From Magnetospirillum molischianum DSM 120 (GTDB taxonomy: Bacteria > Pseudomonadota > Alphaproteobacteria > Rhodospirillales > Magnetospirillaceae), in assembly GCF_000294655.1 (NCBI RefSeq), contig NZ_CAHP01000047.1, forward strand, positions 2,302-66,301: a stretch of 64,000 bases of DNA, written 5' to 3'. Below, in pieces: positions 17,862 through 27,379 of the stretch (position 1 is its first letter; every line of letters starts with the position of its first letter). The translations under genes were made by a program, and so were the position numbers. The notes beneath the pieces are model-generated. The model was not told the DNA's origin. It saw only the letters and a program-made list of their open reading frames with translations, and ran no database searches.

Positions 17862-18652
17862 TCTGGCTGAACTCGCTTCTCACAATCCCGCACCAAAACC
17901 AAGCCGACCATCGTCATGATCAGATTGATGCTGGCGAAATACAGAGGATCTTCCATGGTGATCGTGCTTTTTCCAAAATAGCCATGGCGAACCATTTCGG
18001 TACCATGGACCATCGGCAGCCATAGCACTATTTTTTGAAAGCTTTGTGGCAACCAGTGGGCCATAAACATCGCCCCCGACAGGGGAAACATGATGTAGGT
18101 TGCGACGTGCCAAAGACGCTCAAAGGTCTCCGAGCGTTCCGAGATCGAGCCGACGATGAAGCCTAGAGCTAAGGCGAACCAGCCGATCAATCCCCACCCT
18201 GCCGCGACGGTTACGATGTCTTCAGGCCAGTCCATCGCTCCGACCAAAGCAAAGAATATAGTCAACAGGATAAGGGATCCTGTGGCGCCAATGAGTTCCA
18301 GCAATATCCTGGCCATAAAGATATCTATGACCTTAACATTGCGGTGATACATTAAGCTGAGATTGGGTTCGATTGCTTTGGCGCAGCGAGAGGCCGTATT
18401 GCGCCATCCCAGGACACAGGAATAACCGGTTACCGCGAAGGCGATGACCGGGATATCTGCAACGGTGTGCATCTTCACCGTCGCCCACAGGCCCGCGACA
18501 CCGAGTGTGAACAGCATCGGCTCTCCGACCATCCAAAGGAGGCCGATATTGTGTCGGCCATAACGAGTGATTGCCTCTCGTAATAAGAGGGCTCCAATCA
18601 CTCGCAGTTGGATCGCGGCGGCTCGTCGCAGAGAAATAGGGACAGGAGCCAT
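17858..18652 (-). CDS. kpsM: Capsule export ABC transporter permease KpsM
   Basis: This is an integral membrane subunit of the ABC-2 type capsule exporter, 264 aa with about six membrane segments. LLREAITRYGRHNIGLLWMVGEP near the N-terminus and the later PLSGAMFMAHWLPQ region are characteristic of KpsM/CtrC/BexB permeases. It starts 1 nt after kpsE ends and overlaps kpsT. With KpsT it flips the lipid-linked polysaccharide to the periplasm, where KpsE and an outer membrane KpsD-like channel (not in this window) take over. Confidence 0.94.
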   Translation of the reverse strand: MAPVPISLRRAAAIQLRVIGALLLREAITRYGRHNIGLLWMVGEPMLFTLGVAGLWATVKMHTVADIPVIAFAVTGYSCVLGWRNTASRCAKAIEPNLSLMYHRNVKVIDIFMARILLELIGATGSLILLTIFFALVGAMDWPEDIVTVAAGWGLIGWFALALGFIVGSISERSETFERLWHVATYIMFPLSGAMFMAHWLPQSFQKIVLWLPMVHGTEMVRHGYFGKSTITMEDPLYFASINLIMTMVGLVLVRDCEKRVQPE

Positions 18653-18653
18653 A

Positions 18654-19802
18654 TCAGTCCTGATGTTCCTTGATGCCTGCGGTAACCATCGTCAAGATTA
18701 ACCAGAGCATCAACCCGACCAAAAAGACCGCAACGATGCTTCGGATACGTTTGGGTTCCAGAGCTTTGTCCGGAATGTTCGGCTCAACGATACGTTCCAA
18801 ATACAACTGCTTGCGCAGAGCTTCGTTGTGAGCCTGTTCAAGTGTGCCGAGCGCTCCTGCAAGTAATTTTTCAGAAAATTCTTTATCAAGTGAGAGGCGT
18901 TGGTAATCTGATGCCTTGCTGGCTAAGGAATAATCGCCGCCAGCGATCTGATCGGATACTTTCTGGATCTCATTTTTTAGAATTTCAATCCGTTTGTCCA
19001 TGGATGGGATTTGAGGATTGTCTTTGGCAAGCATTTGCAGCTGTGTCCGCTGCGCGATAGCGGATATCAGTTCATCCTGAAGCCTGGATATTTGCTGCAT
19101 TGGAATCTGGCTCTGCTTTTCCGGATCGATCACTCCGTGGCGATTCCGATAATTTGCGAGAGCTACAACAGCCGCTTTATTCTTTGATTGTGCATTTATT
19201 ACCTCTCTCAATGCAAAAGAGATGAGGTCTTTTCTGGCCCGTTCGTTAAGTTTATTAACGAGGTCTTCGCTTAGATCTAACAGAAGTTCGTTCGCAAATA
19301 CGGCTTCCTGACCGTTGAATGCCCGAGTTTCCAGAGTGATGATCGACGAATCGGCACCAATGGTTACATCAATATGCTTCAAATAATATTTGAAGAGCGT
19401 CTCGAAGCTGTCGTCTGGGATTATTCCAGCAAAGCGACTGAATATATCAATGTCTTTGCTAGAAAATGTGCGGCGAAGATCGAGTTTTTTATCTAATTCT
19501 ATTAATGCATCGCGCGACATGATGTATTCGCGCACGGTATAGGTGTCGTCTTGCGACTGACTAAAGCTACTTCCTTTTAAAAGGAGGCCAAGAGCGGACG
19601 ATGATTGCTGGGATGGCTTCCGGATGATGAAGCGAGATTCCGAGATATAAACATCGGACGCAATTGCCCCATAATACAACGTCGCCAAGAGAGTCGGGAG
19701 GAGGACAACAGAGACAAAAAGGATATTAACCCGTCTGAGCGCTGCGGTCATCGATGACAGGATAGAACTCGTCTCGCTGCTGGTCGGAAGTGGCAAAATC
19801 AT
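18654..19802 (-). CDS. kpsE: Capsule export inner-membrane/periplasmic protein KpsE
   Basis: A polysaccharide co-polymerase/export adaptor (BexC/CtrB/KpsE family), 382 aa. It has one membrane segment near residues 25-50, a long periplasmic region with coiled-coil character (about 180-340), and a second membrane segment near the C-terminus ([20 protein letters not shown]). [10 protein letters not shown] after the first membrane segment is a family motif. It bridges the KpsMT transporter to the outer-membrane channel. It is coupled to manB by a 4-nt overlap. Confidence 0.92.
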   Translation of the reverse strand: MILPLPTSSETSSILSSMTAALRRVNILFVSVVLLPTLLATLYYGAIASDVYISESRFIIRKPSQQSSSALGLLLKGSSFSQSQDDTYTVREYIMSRDALIELDKKLDLRRTFSSKDIDIFSRFAGIIPDDSFETLFKYYLKHIDVTIGADSSIITLETRAFNGQEAVFANELLLDLSEDLVNKLNERARKDLISFALREVINAQSKNKAAVVALANYRNRHGVIDPEKQSQIPMQQISRLQDELISAIAQRTQLQMLAKDNPQIPSMDKRIEILKNEIQKVSDQIAGGDYSLASKASDYQRLSLDKEFSEKLLAGALGTLEQAHNEALRKQLYLERIVEPNIPDKALEPKRIRSIVAVFLVGLMLWLILTMVTAGIKEHQD

Positions 19803-21166
19803 ACGATTGTCCCGATCAGGCTCTCGATCTCCGCGACTCGTCTCGAGACCTCACCTAAGTCTCTCCGGCTTTCAACGTTGAGGCGGAGTAGCGGCTCGGT
19901 ATTGGAGGCGCGCAGGTTGAAGCGCCACTGATCGAAATCAAGGCTAAGGCCATCGGTTTCATCGAGAGCCGGATTGGCCGGAGCATAGTGCTTTCGAACC
20001 CGTGCTAACGCCGTTCCGACATCGGCGACCTGGAAATTGATTTCGCCGCTACAAGGGTAGGCCGCGATTCGCTCTCCAACGAGTTGAGACAATGGTTTGC
20101 CGCTACGACTCAGGAGCTCGGAAACCAGTAACCAGGGAATCATCCCGCTGTCGCAATAGGCGAAGTCGCGAAAATAGTGATGCGCGCTCATTTCGCCGCC
20201 ATAGATCGCGTTTTCCGCCCGCATCCGTTCCTTGATGAAGGCGTGGCCGGTCTTCGACTGGATCGGCACGCCTCCGGCCTGTCGAACGATGTCTATGGTG
20301 TTCCAGGCTAGGCGCGGGTCGTGGATGATTTTCTCCCCTGGTGCCTTGGCCAGGAACGCTTCGGCCAATAGACCGACGATATAGTATCCCTCGATAAACG
20401 TGCCGGTCTCGTCATAGAGGAAGCAGCGGTCGAAGTCGCCGTCCCAGGCGATCCCCATGTTGGCACCATGTGCCCGTACTGCCTCGGCGGTTGCGTGGCG
20501 ATTTTCCGGCAATAGCGGGTTGGGAATGCCATTAGGAAAAGTGCCGTCGGGCTGCTGATGAATTTTGATGAAGGAGATCTGAGCTCCCCGTGCCTGTAAC
20601 GCCGCTTCCAGGGCATCAACCACCGGGCCGGCGGCACCGTTGCCGGGATCGACCACCAGCGTGAGCGGCCCAATCGCCTTCGGCTCGACATAACCGAGCA
20701 GATGTTCGACATAGGCATCGCGCAACGAGCGCTTTTCCAGGGTGCCGCGCTGTTCTGGTGTTGGCCACTGGTTGGTCTCGGCCAGCGTTTGGATTGCGCG
20801 CAGACCGCTATCGCCACTGATCGGCTTTGCTCCGCGCCCAACAAACTTCATGCCGTTATAATCAAGCGGATTGTGGCTGGCGGTAACCTCGATGCCGCCA
20901 TCGACATCAAGGTGGAAGGCGGCGAAGTAAACCTCCTCCGTTCCGGTCAGGCCGAGGTCGATCACGTCGGCTCCGCTCTTCATCAGCCCCTCGGCCAGGG
21001 CCTGTTTCAGGGATTCGCTCGACAGTCGGACGTCCGCACCAACCACGACACGTCGTGCTCCGAGGTGGTGAGCATAGGCGCGGCCGATGCGGTGGGCAAT
21101 ATCCTCGTTCAACTCATTGCCGAGTTTGCCGCGAACGTCGTAAGCCTTAAAGCAGGTCAGGGTCAT
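19799..21166 (-). CDS. manB: Phosphomannomutase / phosphoglucomutase
   Basis: It interconverts mannose-6-phosphate and mannose-1-phosphate to supply GDP-mannose for capsule sugars. The 455-aa alpha-D-phosphohexomutase shows the phosphoserine loop [13 protein letters not shown] (Ser97), the Mg-binding WDGDFDR motif, the sugar loop [10 protein letters not shown] and the C-terminal phosphate loop [14 protein letters not shown]. The GEMSAHHYF sugar loop is common to phosphomannomutases and PMM/PGM enzymes, so glucose phosphates may also be used. It lies directly after manC with overlapping stop and start (TGATG). Confidence 0.93.
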   Translation of the reverse strand: MTLTCFKAYDVRGKLGNELNEDIAHRIGRAYAHHLGARRVVVGADVRLSSESLKQALAEGLMKSGADVIDLGLTGTEEVYFAAFHLDVDGGIEVTASHNPLDYNGMKFVGRGAKPISGDSGLRAIQTLAETNQWPTPEQRGTLEKRSLRDAYVEHLLGYVEPKAIGPLTLVVDPGNGAAGPVVDALEAALQARGAQISFIKIHQQPDGTFPNGIPNPLLPENRHATAEAVRAHGANMGIAWDGDFDRCFLYDETGTFIEGYYIVGLLAEAFLAKAPGEKIIHDPRLAWNTIDIVRQAGGVPIQSKTGHAFIKERMRAENAIYGGEMSAHHYFRDFAYCDSGMIPWLLVSELLSRSGKPLSQLVGERIAAYPCSGEINFQVADVGTALARVRKHYAPANPALDETDGLSLDFDQWRFNLRASNTEPLLRLNVESRRDLGEVSRRVAEIESLIGTIV

Positions 21167-22575
21167 CAGCAGCGCCCATATAAATCTTCATACCGAACGA
21201 TATCGTCTTCGCCAAGATAATCGCCGCTCTGGACCTCGATCATGGACAAATCGAGGATGCCAGGGTTTTCGAGTCTGTGAAGACAGCCGGCGGGAATATA
21301 AGTGGACTGGTTGGGGCCAACCAGCATTTCTTTATCCCCATTCGTGACCTTGGCCATTCCGGCCACAACTATCCAGTGCTCACTTCTGTGGTGATGTGCC
21401 TGCAAGCTGAGTCTTGCGCCAGGCTTAACCGTTATGCGCTTTATCTTGTGGCGTTCCCCTTCATCAAGCACCGTGTAGGTGCCCCACGGACGGTGCACGG
21501 TTAGATGCATCTTGTGCGACTCGTGGTTGCGGCGTTTCAGCTCGGTGAAAAGCCGTTTGACGTCCTGGGTTCGATCCTTATGAGTGATCAGAACGGCGTC
21601 GGGGGTATCGACGACGATCAGATCCTCGACGCCAAGAACCCCGAACAGCCGTCCCGCACTCTGGATGAAGCAATTCTTGCTGTCTTCTATCAACACGTCG
21701 CCTTGGAGGCGGTTGCCGTTGGCATCTGCGGGGAGCAGAGCACTGAGGGCGTCCCACGAGCCGATATCGCTCCAGCCGATGTCGCAGGCCACCACCGCGC
21801 CCCGCTGCGATTTTTCCATTACAGCGATGTCGATTGACGTGTCGCGCACGCGTTCGAACAGACGAGGATCGAATTCGATAACCCGCTTGTCCTTCGTCGC
21901 GGCCATCGCGGCCTCGATGCTGACGCGCGTTGCCTCTAAAACGTCGGGGCAATGCTCGGCAAGTTCCCGGAGCATGGTGCCTGCGGTGAAGCAGAACATC
22001 CCCGAATTCCAGAAGAACCGGCCCGAGCGGACAAATTCCTCCGCCTTTTCCAGAGACGGTTTTTCGACGAAGCGGAGGATATCGGTTCCGTTCGCCTCAA
22101 TGTAACCATAGCCGGTTTCCGGCGCGTCGGGCTGGATTCCGAAGGTGACGATTTTTCCGTTCCGTGCCAAAGCTTCCGCCTGCGCAACCGCCCCGGCAAA
22201 GGCAACCGGGTCGGTGATCAGATGGTCGGCGGCGAGTATTAACTGAACCGTGTCTTCGCCATGTGTCTGGGCAACATAGAGGGCGCTGGCGGCGACTGCT
22301 GCGGCGGTGTTGCGTCCGAATGGCTCAAGGATAAAAGTGAGGTCGGGCTTGGTCCCTGCAAGCTGGCGAATTTCGGACTCGACCCTGAAGAACAGGCTCT
22401 GTCGGGTGATGGTGATAACTTCCCGCACGTCCGGCAAGCCCGCTCCCAACACGTAGCTTTTTTGCAGCAGAGTCTGGCCGTCTGGCAAGGCAATGAACGG
22501 TTTCGGGTCCAATTCCCGCGAAACCGGCCACAAGCGTGATCCCGAACCCCCGCACAAAATCGTTGGAACCAACAC
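21166..22575 (-). CDS. manC: Mannose-1-phosphate guanylyltransferase / mannose-6-phosphate isomerase
   Basis: A bifunctional type II PMI/GMP (469 aa) making GDP-mannose. The N-terminal nucleotidyltransferase has [20 protein letters not shown], and [13 protein letters not shown] and FWNSGMF follow. The C-terminal cupin ([20 protein letters not shown], then HHHRSEHW) is the metal-dependent isomerase. The longest reading starts at a TTG at 22623. I prefer the GTG at 22575, because AGAGAGG lies at the right distance before it and the family N-terminus begins there. It is the first gene of the manC-manB-kpsE-kpsM-kpsT operon. Confidence 0.93.
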   Translation of the reverse strand: MLVPTILCGGSGSRLWPVSRELDPKPFIALPDGQTLLQKSYVLGAGLPDVREVITITRQSLFFRVESEIRQLAGTKPDLTFILEPFGRNTAAAVAASALYVAQTHGEDTVQLILAADHLITDPVAFAGAVAQAEALARNGKIVTFGIQPDAPETGYGYIEANGTDILRFVEKPSLEKAEEFVRSGRFFWNSGMFCFTAGTMLRELAEHCPDVLEATRVSIEAAMAATKDKRVIEFDPRLFERVRDTSIDIAVMEKSQRGAVVACDIGWSDIGSWDALSALLPADANGNRLQGDVLIEDSKNCFIQSAGRLFGVLGVEDLIVVDTPDAVLITHKDRTQDVKRLFTELKRRNHESHKMHLTVHRPWGTYTVLDEGERHKIKRITVKPGARLSLQAHHHRSEHWIVVAGMAKVTNGDKEMLVGPNQSTYIPAGCLHRLENPGILDLSMIEVQSGDYLGEDDIVRYEDLYGRC

Positions 22576-23084
22576 GACCACCTCTCTTTTCGCTTTGTTG
22601 CCGGGGTGAGGAACGATCCTCAACGGCGTCCCCGCCTCGGTTACCCTTGGGACGCCGGTACTGTCACGCCCTCCATTAAAAATTTCAAGAGTGGAGCTTC
22701 GCTGGAATGGTCATATCGCTGGAGGCGGGCGGATAAATCCAGCTGGGGAAGTAAGCTAATAATTTAAATTGACGGAGATAATATTTTTCAATTATGCCCT
22801 GTATCGGGTGTCTCTTGATCTTATCCGTTTAATTTTTAGCATATATTAAAAATTAGGTGTTATTCTTTTATAAAAGTTATGTACAAAGCGTTCCTTATTA
22901 ATAATAGGGCGTTGCGATTTTGTTCGTTTGTGTTTTAATTTTTTCTATTTTATCTCGATGAGAAGCCGATGCCTTCTTTGATCGGAAGGGCTTGGGTTGT
23001 GTCGTTGCTGTGAGGTCTTGCCAAGGGGCATATCATCACGGCTGCACCTCATCAATGATGATGATGCTGTGTTTCGCAGCCTCT
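22576..23084. other. AT-rich gap before the manC-kps operon
   Basis: No gene is visible. Nucleotides 22740-22960 are markedly AT-rich compared with their neighbours. A perfect inverted repeat AATTTTTA-N8-TAAAAATT occupies 22831-22854. The gap should hold the menA transcript end and the capsule operon promoter. Its composition resembles the gap upstream of the PKS, so both transcription units of the capsule/PKS locus start in unusually AT-rich DNA. Confidence 0.55.
22762..22791 (-). promoter_or_regulatory. Candidate sigma-70-like promoter of the manC-kps operon
   Basis: On the minus strand TTGAAA (22786-22791) and TTTAAA/TTAAAT (22762-22768) are spaced 17-18 nt apart in a strongly AT-rich stretch about 190 nt before manC. 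The match is partial and AT-rich DNA yields such hexamers by chance. Confidence 0.3.
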
Positions 23085-23981
23085 CTAGGATAGTGCCGCC
23101 AGGATCAGCATCAATCCGCCGGTGATATGAATGCCGAGGGTCAGACGGATGGCGCTGAGTTGCGAGGGCCGGTCACGCATCATCATCGGGGCTGCCGCCA
23201 GCGCGACCAGCATCGTTATCACCGGAGGCAGCGTGGCCCAGGCGGGCAGGTCGGACAGCCAGCCCAGGCCCAACTGCAACGCCGAGGCGGTGGCCTGGAC
23301 CCCCAGATAGAGCGATGGCGCCCGTTTAATGCCGAGTCGGACCACCAGGGTTCGCTTGCCGGCGGCGGCGTCAGGGCGGATGTCGGGGATTTCGGTGCAG
23401 ATCAGCATCGCCGCCGTCCAGCAGCCGACAATTGCCGCCGCGACCAGTGCTTCAAGGGTGAAATGGCCGCTTTGCAGCCATGCGGCAAAGGGGACCGGAA
23501 GTCCAAACGCGATTGCCACCGTTCCCTCGCCTAATCCGCGTGCCGCCAAGGTCATTGGCGGCAGCGAATAGGCCAGAGCCAGAACGAAGCAGACCAGGGC
23601 GAACATCAGAGCGACCGGCCCCTTGACCATCGTCAGGATGCCGCCCAATCCGCCCCCTACCGTCATCAGGATCGCCCCCCACACCGCCATCGAGCGGACG
23701 GACAAACGCCCGTTCTGGATAAGGCGCGAGCCGCCGGTAAAAGGCTGGATATGGACGTGATTGAGCCGGTCTGCGCCGTTGATCTCGTCGCCGACGTCGT
23801 TGACGACATTCCCCCCCGCATGCAGGCAGACAGCGCAGGATAGAGCCAGCAAAAACAAGGCCGGGTGGAAGTTTCCCCCGCCATGAATCCCCCACGCGGT
23901 CCCCACCGCGACGGGGACGGCCGAAGCGTGGAACGAAAGGGGGCGGGTCGCTTGAAACAGGGTACGTGCGAGATCCGACAT
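23085..23981 (-). CDS. MenA-like UbiA-family prenyltransferase
   Basis: A UbiA-superfamily integral membrane prenyltransferase, 298 aa with eight or nine membrane segments. The first Asp-rich motif is NVVNDVGDE within NVVNDVGDEINGAD (residues about 59-72), and the second is the EIPDIRPDAAAGKRT segment. The N-terminal RPLSFHASAVPVAVGTAWG and the tolerance for ND-x-x-D spacing are most like 1,4-dihydroxy-2-naphthoate prenyltransferase (MenA), which makes demethylmenaquinone. Purple nonsulfur relatives with both ubiquinone and menaquinone would need such an enzyme alongside UbiA, which is also in this window. Other aromatic prenyl acceptors remain possible. Confidence 0.75.
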   Translation of the reverse strand: MSDLARTLFQATRPLSFHASAVPVAVGTAWGIHGGGNFHPALFLLALSCAVCLHAGGNVVNDVGDEINGADRLNHVHIQPFTGGSRLIQNGRLSVRSMAVWGAILMTVGGGLGGILTMVKGPVALMFALVCFVLALAYSLPPMTLAARGLGEGTVAIAFGLPVPFAAWLQSGHFTLEALVAAAIVGCWTAAMLICTEIPDIRPDAAAGKRTLVVRLGIKRAPSLYLGVQATASALQLGLGWLSDLPAWATLPPVITMLVALAAAPMMMRDRPSQLSAIRLTLGIHITGGLMLILAALS

Positions 23982-24247
23982 CGACGCTCACACTGACACC
24001 GGCAAACCAAAAACAGGAAGAGCAGAGACTGTAATCACGACTGAATGTGTGATTAGCGTGTAACTTAGGTATGTAGGTGCTATCCGTGCATCTGGTGTGA
24101 TAAGGAATTTCACAAGTGCGGTGAAGCCGATATATCATCGTGCCGCAATCATCGGGCGCACCCGCGCCCGGCGACCGATGGCGACGTTGGGCACGGGCCC
24201 CGGCGCTTTCGGACGATCCGCGAATGGGCTGCCGGGAGGACCCATCC

Positions 24248-25339
24248 ATGCAGGCTCTGGTGGCGAAAGTGATGGACAAACGGCTGATCGATCTGCTGGA
24301 TCTCTGGCGGGCGGCAGGACCGATCGCAGATCCATCCGCCCGTTTCTCAGCCCATGCCGACCATCTTCTGGTGATCGACATCGATACGGCTGGCAATCGC
24401 TATACCCATTACGGCCGGGCTTTTGTCCGTCATTTCGGGGCCGATTTGGCTGGCTGTGTCATTGATCGCCTGCCCGCCGACATCCTGCCCGCCGACCGGC
24501 GCGGCATGCTTGATTTCGATTACGCCTATGCCCGTCGGGTCAGGCGGCCGCTGTGGCGTTCCTATACCGCCATGTTCGATAACGGCGCGCAGGAAGAAAC
24601 GTGGCAACGGCTGGTTCTTCCCGCCGGAGGGGATCGGCTGGTGGTCGGTGCCTATCCGGTGATGGTTCGCCATCATGAAGATCCCGGCGCGGAATTGCTG
24701 CGGATGGTGCTCGACCGGGTGCCGGTTGTGCTGAACGACGACGACGGGATTGACGATCTGGCGCTGTCGCTGCGTGCCTTCTGCGATCACCAGATCCATC
24801 TGGCCGAACTGGAATGGCGGGCCACGCGCGATTCACTGACCGGCATCGCCAATCGCGCCCATTTCCATCATCTGGCTGGGATGGAATTGGATCATGCCCG
24901 ACGGATGGGGCGTCCCTTCACCGTTCTGGCGCTCGACCTGGACCATTTCAAGCGGATCAACGATCGCTGGGGCCATGCCACCGGCGACACGGCGCTGCGG
25001 GCTTTTGTCACCGCGTGCCGCCAAGCCCTACGCGAAGGCGATATCCTGGGCCGGATCGGCGGCGAGGAATTCGCCATCGCCCTGCCAGGCACCGGCGGTG
25101 AGGGAGCCCGGCTGATCGCCGAGCGTCTGCGTCAGCAGGTTGAGCAGGTGGTTCTGCGCACCGAAAGCGGGGAGACCTGTGCGATGACGGTCAGCATTGG
25201 CGTCGTCTCGTGGACGGAACGAGCGCCCGCGTCAGTGTCGCCGGACGATATTGCCGCGATGCTGAACCGCGCAGATACCGCGCTTTACCGCGCCAAGGAC
25301 GGCGGGCGGAATCGGGTCGAGGTCGCGCCGGAAGAGTGA
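24248..25339 (+). CDS. PAS-GGDEF diguanylate cyclase
   Basis: It makes cyclic di-GMP from two GTP. The 363-aa soluble protein has an N-terminal PAS-like domain (about 20-145) and a GGDEF domain (about 190-360) with GGEEF at 271-275. RDSLTGIANR starts the domain and LDLDHFKRINDRWGH is the metal/GTP site. An RxxD inhibitory site (REGD, 262-265) lies five residues before GGEEF, so product feedback inhibition is expected. The start at 24248 has a GGGAGGA ribosome site; a longer in-frame reading from 24140 has none. It is divergent from the menA-like gene. Confidence 0.93.
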   Translation: MQALVAKVMDKRLIDLLDLWRAAGPIADPSARFSAHADHLLVIDIDTAGNRYTHYGRAFVRHFGADLAGCVIDRLPADILPADRRGMLDFDYAYARRVRRPLWRSYTAMFDNGAQEETWQRLVLPAGGDRLVVGAYPVMVRHHEDPGAELLRMVLDRVPVVLNDDDGIDDLALSLRAFCDHQIHLAELEWRATRDSLTGIANRAHFHHLAGMELDHARRMGRPFTVLALDLDHFKRINDRWGHATGDTALRAFVTACRQALREGDILGRIGGEEFAIALPGTGGEGARLIAERLRQQVEQVVLRTESGETCAMTVSIGVVSWTERAPASVSPDDIAAMLNRADTALYRAKDGGRNRVEVAPEE

Positions 25340-25358
25340 TCCCGGCGATTGGAACAGA

Positions 25359-25898
25359 ATGGAGCCGAGTGTGCGGGACGGATTGTGGGTGTTTGCCTAT
25401 GGGTCGCTGATGTGGCGGCCGGATTTTCCCCATGTCGAGGTTCTGGCGGCCCGGTTATGGGGATTTCATCGCGCCTTATGCATCCTGTCCAACCATTACC
25501 GCGGTACGCCGGAACGGCCGGGGCTGGTGCTGGGACTCGACCGAGGCGGGTCTTGCCTGGGCCGGGCGTTTTGGGTTGCTCCCGACGATGTTGAGGAAGC
25601 GCAACGACGCCTGATCGCCCGCGAAATGATCGGCGGGGTTTATCGGCCGTGCCATCTACCCACACGCCTTAATGACGGGCGGATGGTCTCTGCCTGGGCC
25701 TTTGTCGCGGATCGCGGCCACGATCAGTATTACCGAGCCGCCGATCCCGCCGCGCTGGTGTCGCTGGTGCGTCAGGGGGTTGGCCATGCCGGGACCAGTC
25801 GCGATTATCTTGCCGAAACGGTGGCACATCTGACTGAACTCGGCATCGCCGACAGCGCGCTGCATCGCTTGCTGTCGAAGGTCGATGCAGGTTGCTAA
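25359..25898 (+). CDS. ChaC-like glutathione gamma-glutamylcyclotransferase
   Basis: It probably cleaves glutathione to 5-oxoproline and Cys-Gly in the cytosol. The 179-aa protein starts its fold with WVFAYGSLMWRPDF (the YGSLMW substrate loop of the family) and has RGTPERPGLVLGLDRGG and the AREMIGGVYRPCHLP segment carrying the catalytic acidic residue region. The length fits ChaC. It begins 19 nt after the diguanylate cyclase gene, so the two may share a transcript. Its stop codon is the first three bases of a hairpin. Confidence 0.88.
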   Translation: MEPSVRDGLWVFAYGSLMWRPDFPHVEVLAARLWGFHRALCILSNHYRGTPERPGLVLGLDRGGSCLGRAFWVAPDDVEEAQRRLIAREMIGGVYRPCHLPTRLNDGRMVSAWAFVADRGHDQYYRAADPAALVSLVRQGVGHAGTSRDYLAETVAHLTELGIADSALHRLLSKVDAGC

Positions 25899-25930
25899 AG
25901 CGTGCTGCCTTAAATCGGCATCACGCTTTA
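25896..25930. terminator. Bidirectional hairpin between convergent chaC-like and rlmI genes
   Basis: TAAAGCGTG (25896-25904) pairs perfectly with CACGCTTTA (25922-25930), with TGCC/GGCA adding inner pairs. The A- and T-rich outer arms give a short T-run at the 3' side on both strands, as expected for a two-way terminator between convergent genes. The stop codon of the ChaC-like gene is part of the stem. Confidence 0.6.
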
Positions 25931-26021
25931 GGCTTTCATCAATGTCCTTCGCCAGGCGCGGGCCTCCGCCGCAATGGCGGCTGGAGCGCCTCGCTTCAGG
26001 TTTAAAGCTCGGCGCTTCTCG

Positions 26022-27236
26022 CTAATCCAGTTGGTACATCAGCGCCTTGAGATAGGCGCTTTCCGGCAGCCAGGGATGAACCGGGTGGTCGGACGAGGCT
26101 CCGGCGGAGCGGATGATGCGACCGGAGCGCCCAGCCTGTTGCAGGCCGCGTGCGGTTTCCAGGGCAAAAGCCTCGACCGGCATGTGGTGCGAACACGAGG
26201 CGCAAAACAAGAAGCCGCCGGGTTCGACCAGGGCGGCGGCAAGGCGGGTCATCTTGCGATATCCCTTGGCCCCCGCGCCAAGATCCTTGCGCGATTTGAC
26301 GAAGGCGGGCGGATCGACCACCACCACACCGAACCGCTCTCCCGCTGCGGCCAGCCGTTCCATTTCGGCGAAGGATTCGGCGCGGACGGTTTCGACGGCG
26401 ACCTCGTTCAGTTTCGCCGCCTGGGCCGCGAGAGCCAGCGAGATTTCCGACCGATCGATTGCGATCACTTCACGGGCACCGGCGACCGCCGCCTGGACCG
26501 CGAATCCGCCAGCATAGGTATAGACGTCAAGGACGCGCCGTCCCGGCGCGACGCGGGCGACGGCGGCGCGGTTATCGCGCTGGTCGTAGAACCAGCCGGT
26601 CTTTTGTCCTTCCTGAAGATCGGCGACGAAGCGGCAGCCGTTTTCTTCCAGTTCGACCGGGCCGTCGATGGCACCGGCGACGACGCGGTGTTCGGGCTGC
26701 AATCCCTCATGTATGCGGGCCGGGCTATCATTCACCAGCACCACGGCGCGGGGCGACAGCAGATCGTCGAAGACCGCCAACAGGTCGGGGAGCAGACGTT
26801 CCATCCCGGCGGTATTGGTCTGGACCGCCAGCACGTCGCCGAAGCGGTCAACCACGAGGCCGGGCAGGCCATCGGCTTCGGAATGAACCAGTCGGTAGAA
26901 TGGACGGGGGAACAGAGCCTGACGGAGGGTCAGGGCGGCGGACAGCCGAGCCGACAGGAAGGCCCGGTCGATTTTTTGGGTCGGATCGCGCGACAGCAGC
27001 CGCACTGAAATCAGAGAATGAGGATTGAAGGTCGCGATCCCCAGCCGTTCGCCGCCGGCATCGATCAGGGAGACCAAGCCGCCGGGTGGCAGCAGCCGGG
27101 TTTCTGCGGTCATCTCGATTTCGTTGGAGAAGACCCACGGATGACCGGCGCGCAGCCGCTTCGAATGGCCTTTGGCCAAAGTCAGGGTGGGAAGGGGAGT
27201 GGTGGCGATTTCGGGGGGGTTGTCTGTATGCGTCAT
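26022..27236 (-). CDS. rlmI: RlmI-type 23S rRNA 5-methylcytosine methyltransferase
   Basis: A class I SAM-dependent methyltransferase of the RlmI/YccW family, 404 aa. An N-terminal PUA domain (KRLRAGHPWVFSNEI) is followed by a linker with SEADGLPGLVVDRFGD, and then the Rossmann domain with VLDVYTYAGGFAVQAA (SAM motif I). VVVDPPAFVKSRKD (motif IV) and FCASCSHHM (the catalytic-cysteine region) follow. The ATG at 27236 is preferred over a TTG at 27272, because the family N-terminus follows it closely; neither has a strong ribosome site. It is divergent from ccoN. Confidence 0.9.
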   Translation of the reverse strand: MTHTDNPPEIATTPLPTLTLAKGHSKRLRAGHPWVFSNEIEMTAETRLLPPGGLVSLIDAGGERLGIATFNPHSLISVRLLSRDPTQKIDRAFLSARLSAALTLRQALFPRPFYRLVHSEADGLPGLVVDRFGDVLAVQTNTAGMERLLPDLLAVFDDLLSPRAVVLVNDSPARIHEGLQPEHRVVAGAIDGPVELEENGCRFVADLQEGQKTGWFYDQRDNRAAVARVAPGRRVLDVYTYAGGFAVQAAVAGAREVIAIDRSEISLALAAQAAKLNEVAVETVRAESFAEMERLAAAGERFGVVVVDPPAFVKSRKDLGAGAKGYRKMTRLAAALVEPGGFLFCASCSHHMPVEAFALETARGLQQAGRSGRIIRSAGASSDHPVHPWLPESAYLKALMYQLD

Positions 27237-27379
27237 GCAAGGCACTGTAAGGCTCCCGACCGCCGCCGCCAAGAGGCTGATCTGCGGAAGGATGATGCCT
27301 TACCCCTTTTTGGTGTATATCTTGAGGCGCAGGGGCTTCCCCTCTTCCGCTTCGATTCGTCGGAAATCAGGAGTTCCGC

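Noticed and set aside
27273-27379. FNR/Anr-type box upstream of ccoN
   Set aside because: I looked for TTGAT-N4-ATCAA in the gap and found no convincing match. Regulation by oxygen is likely from family knowledge but not shown here.
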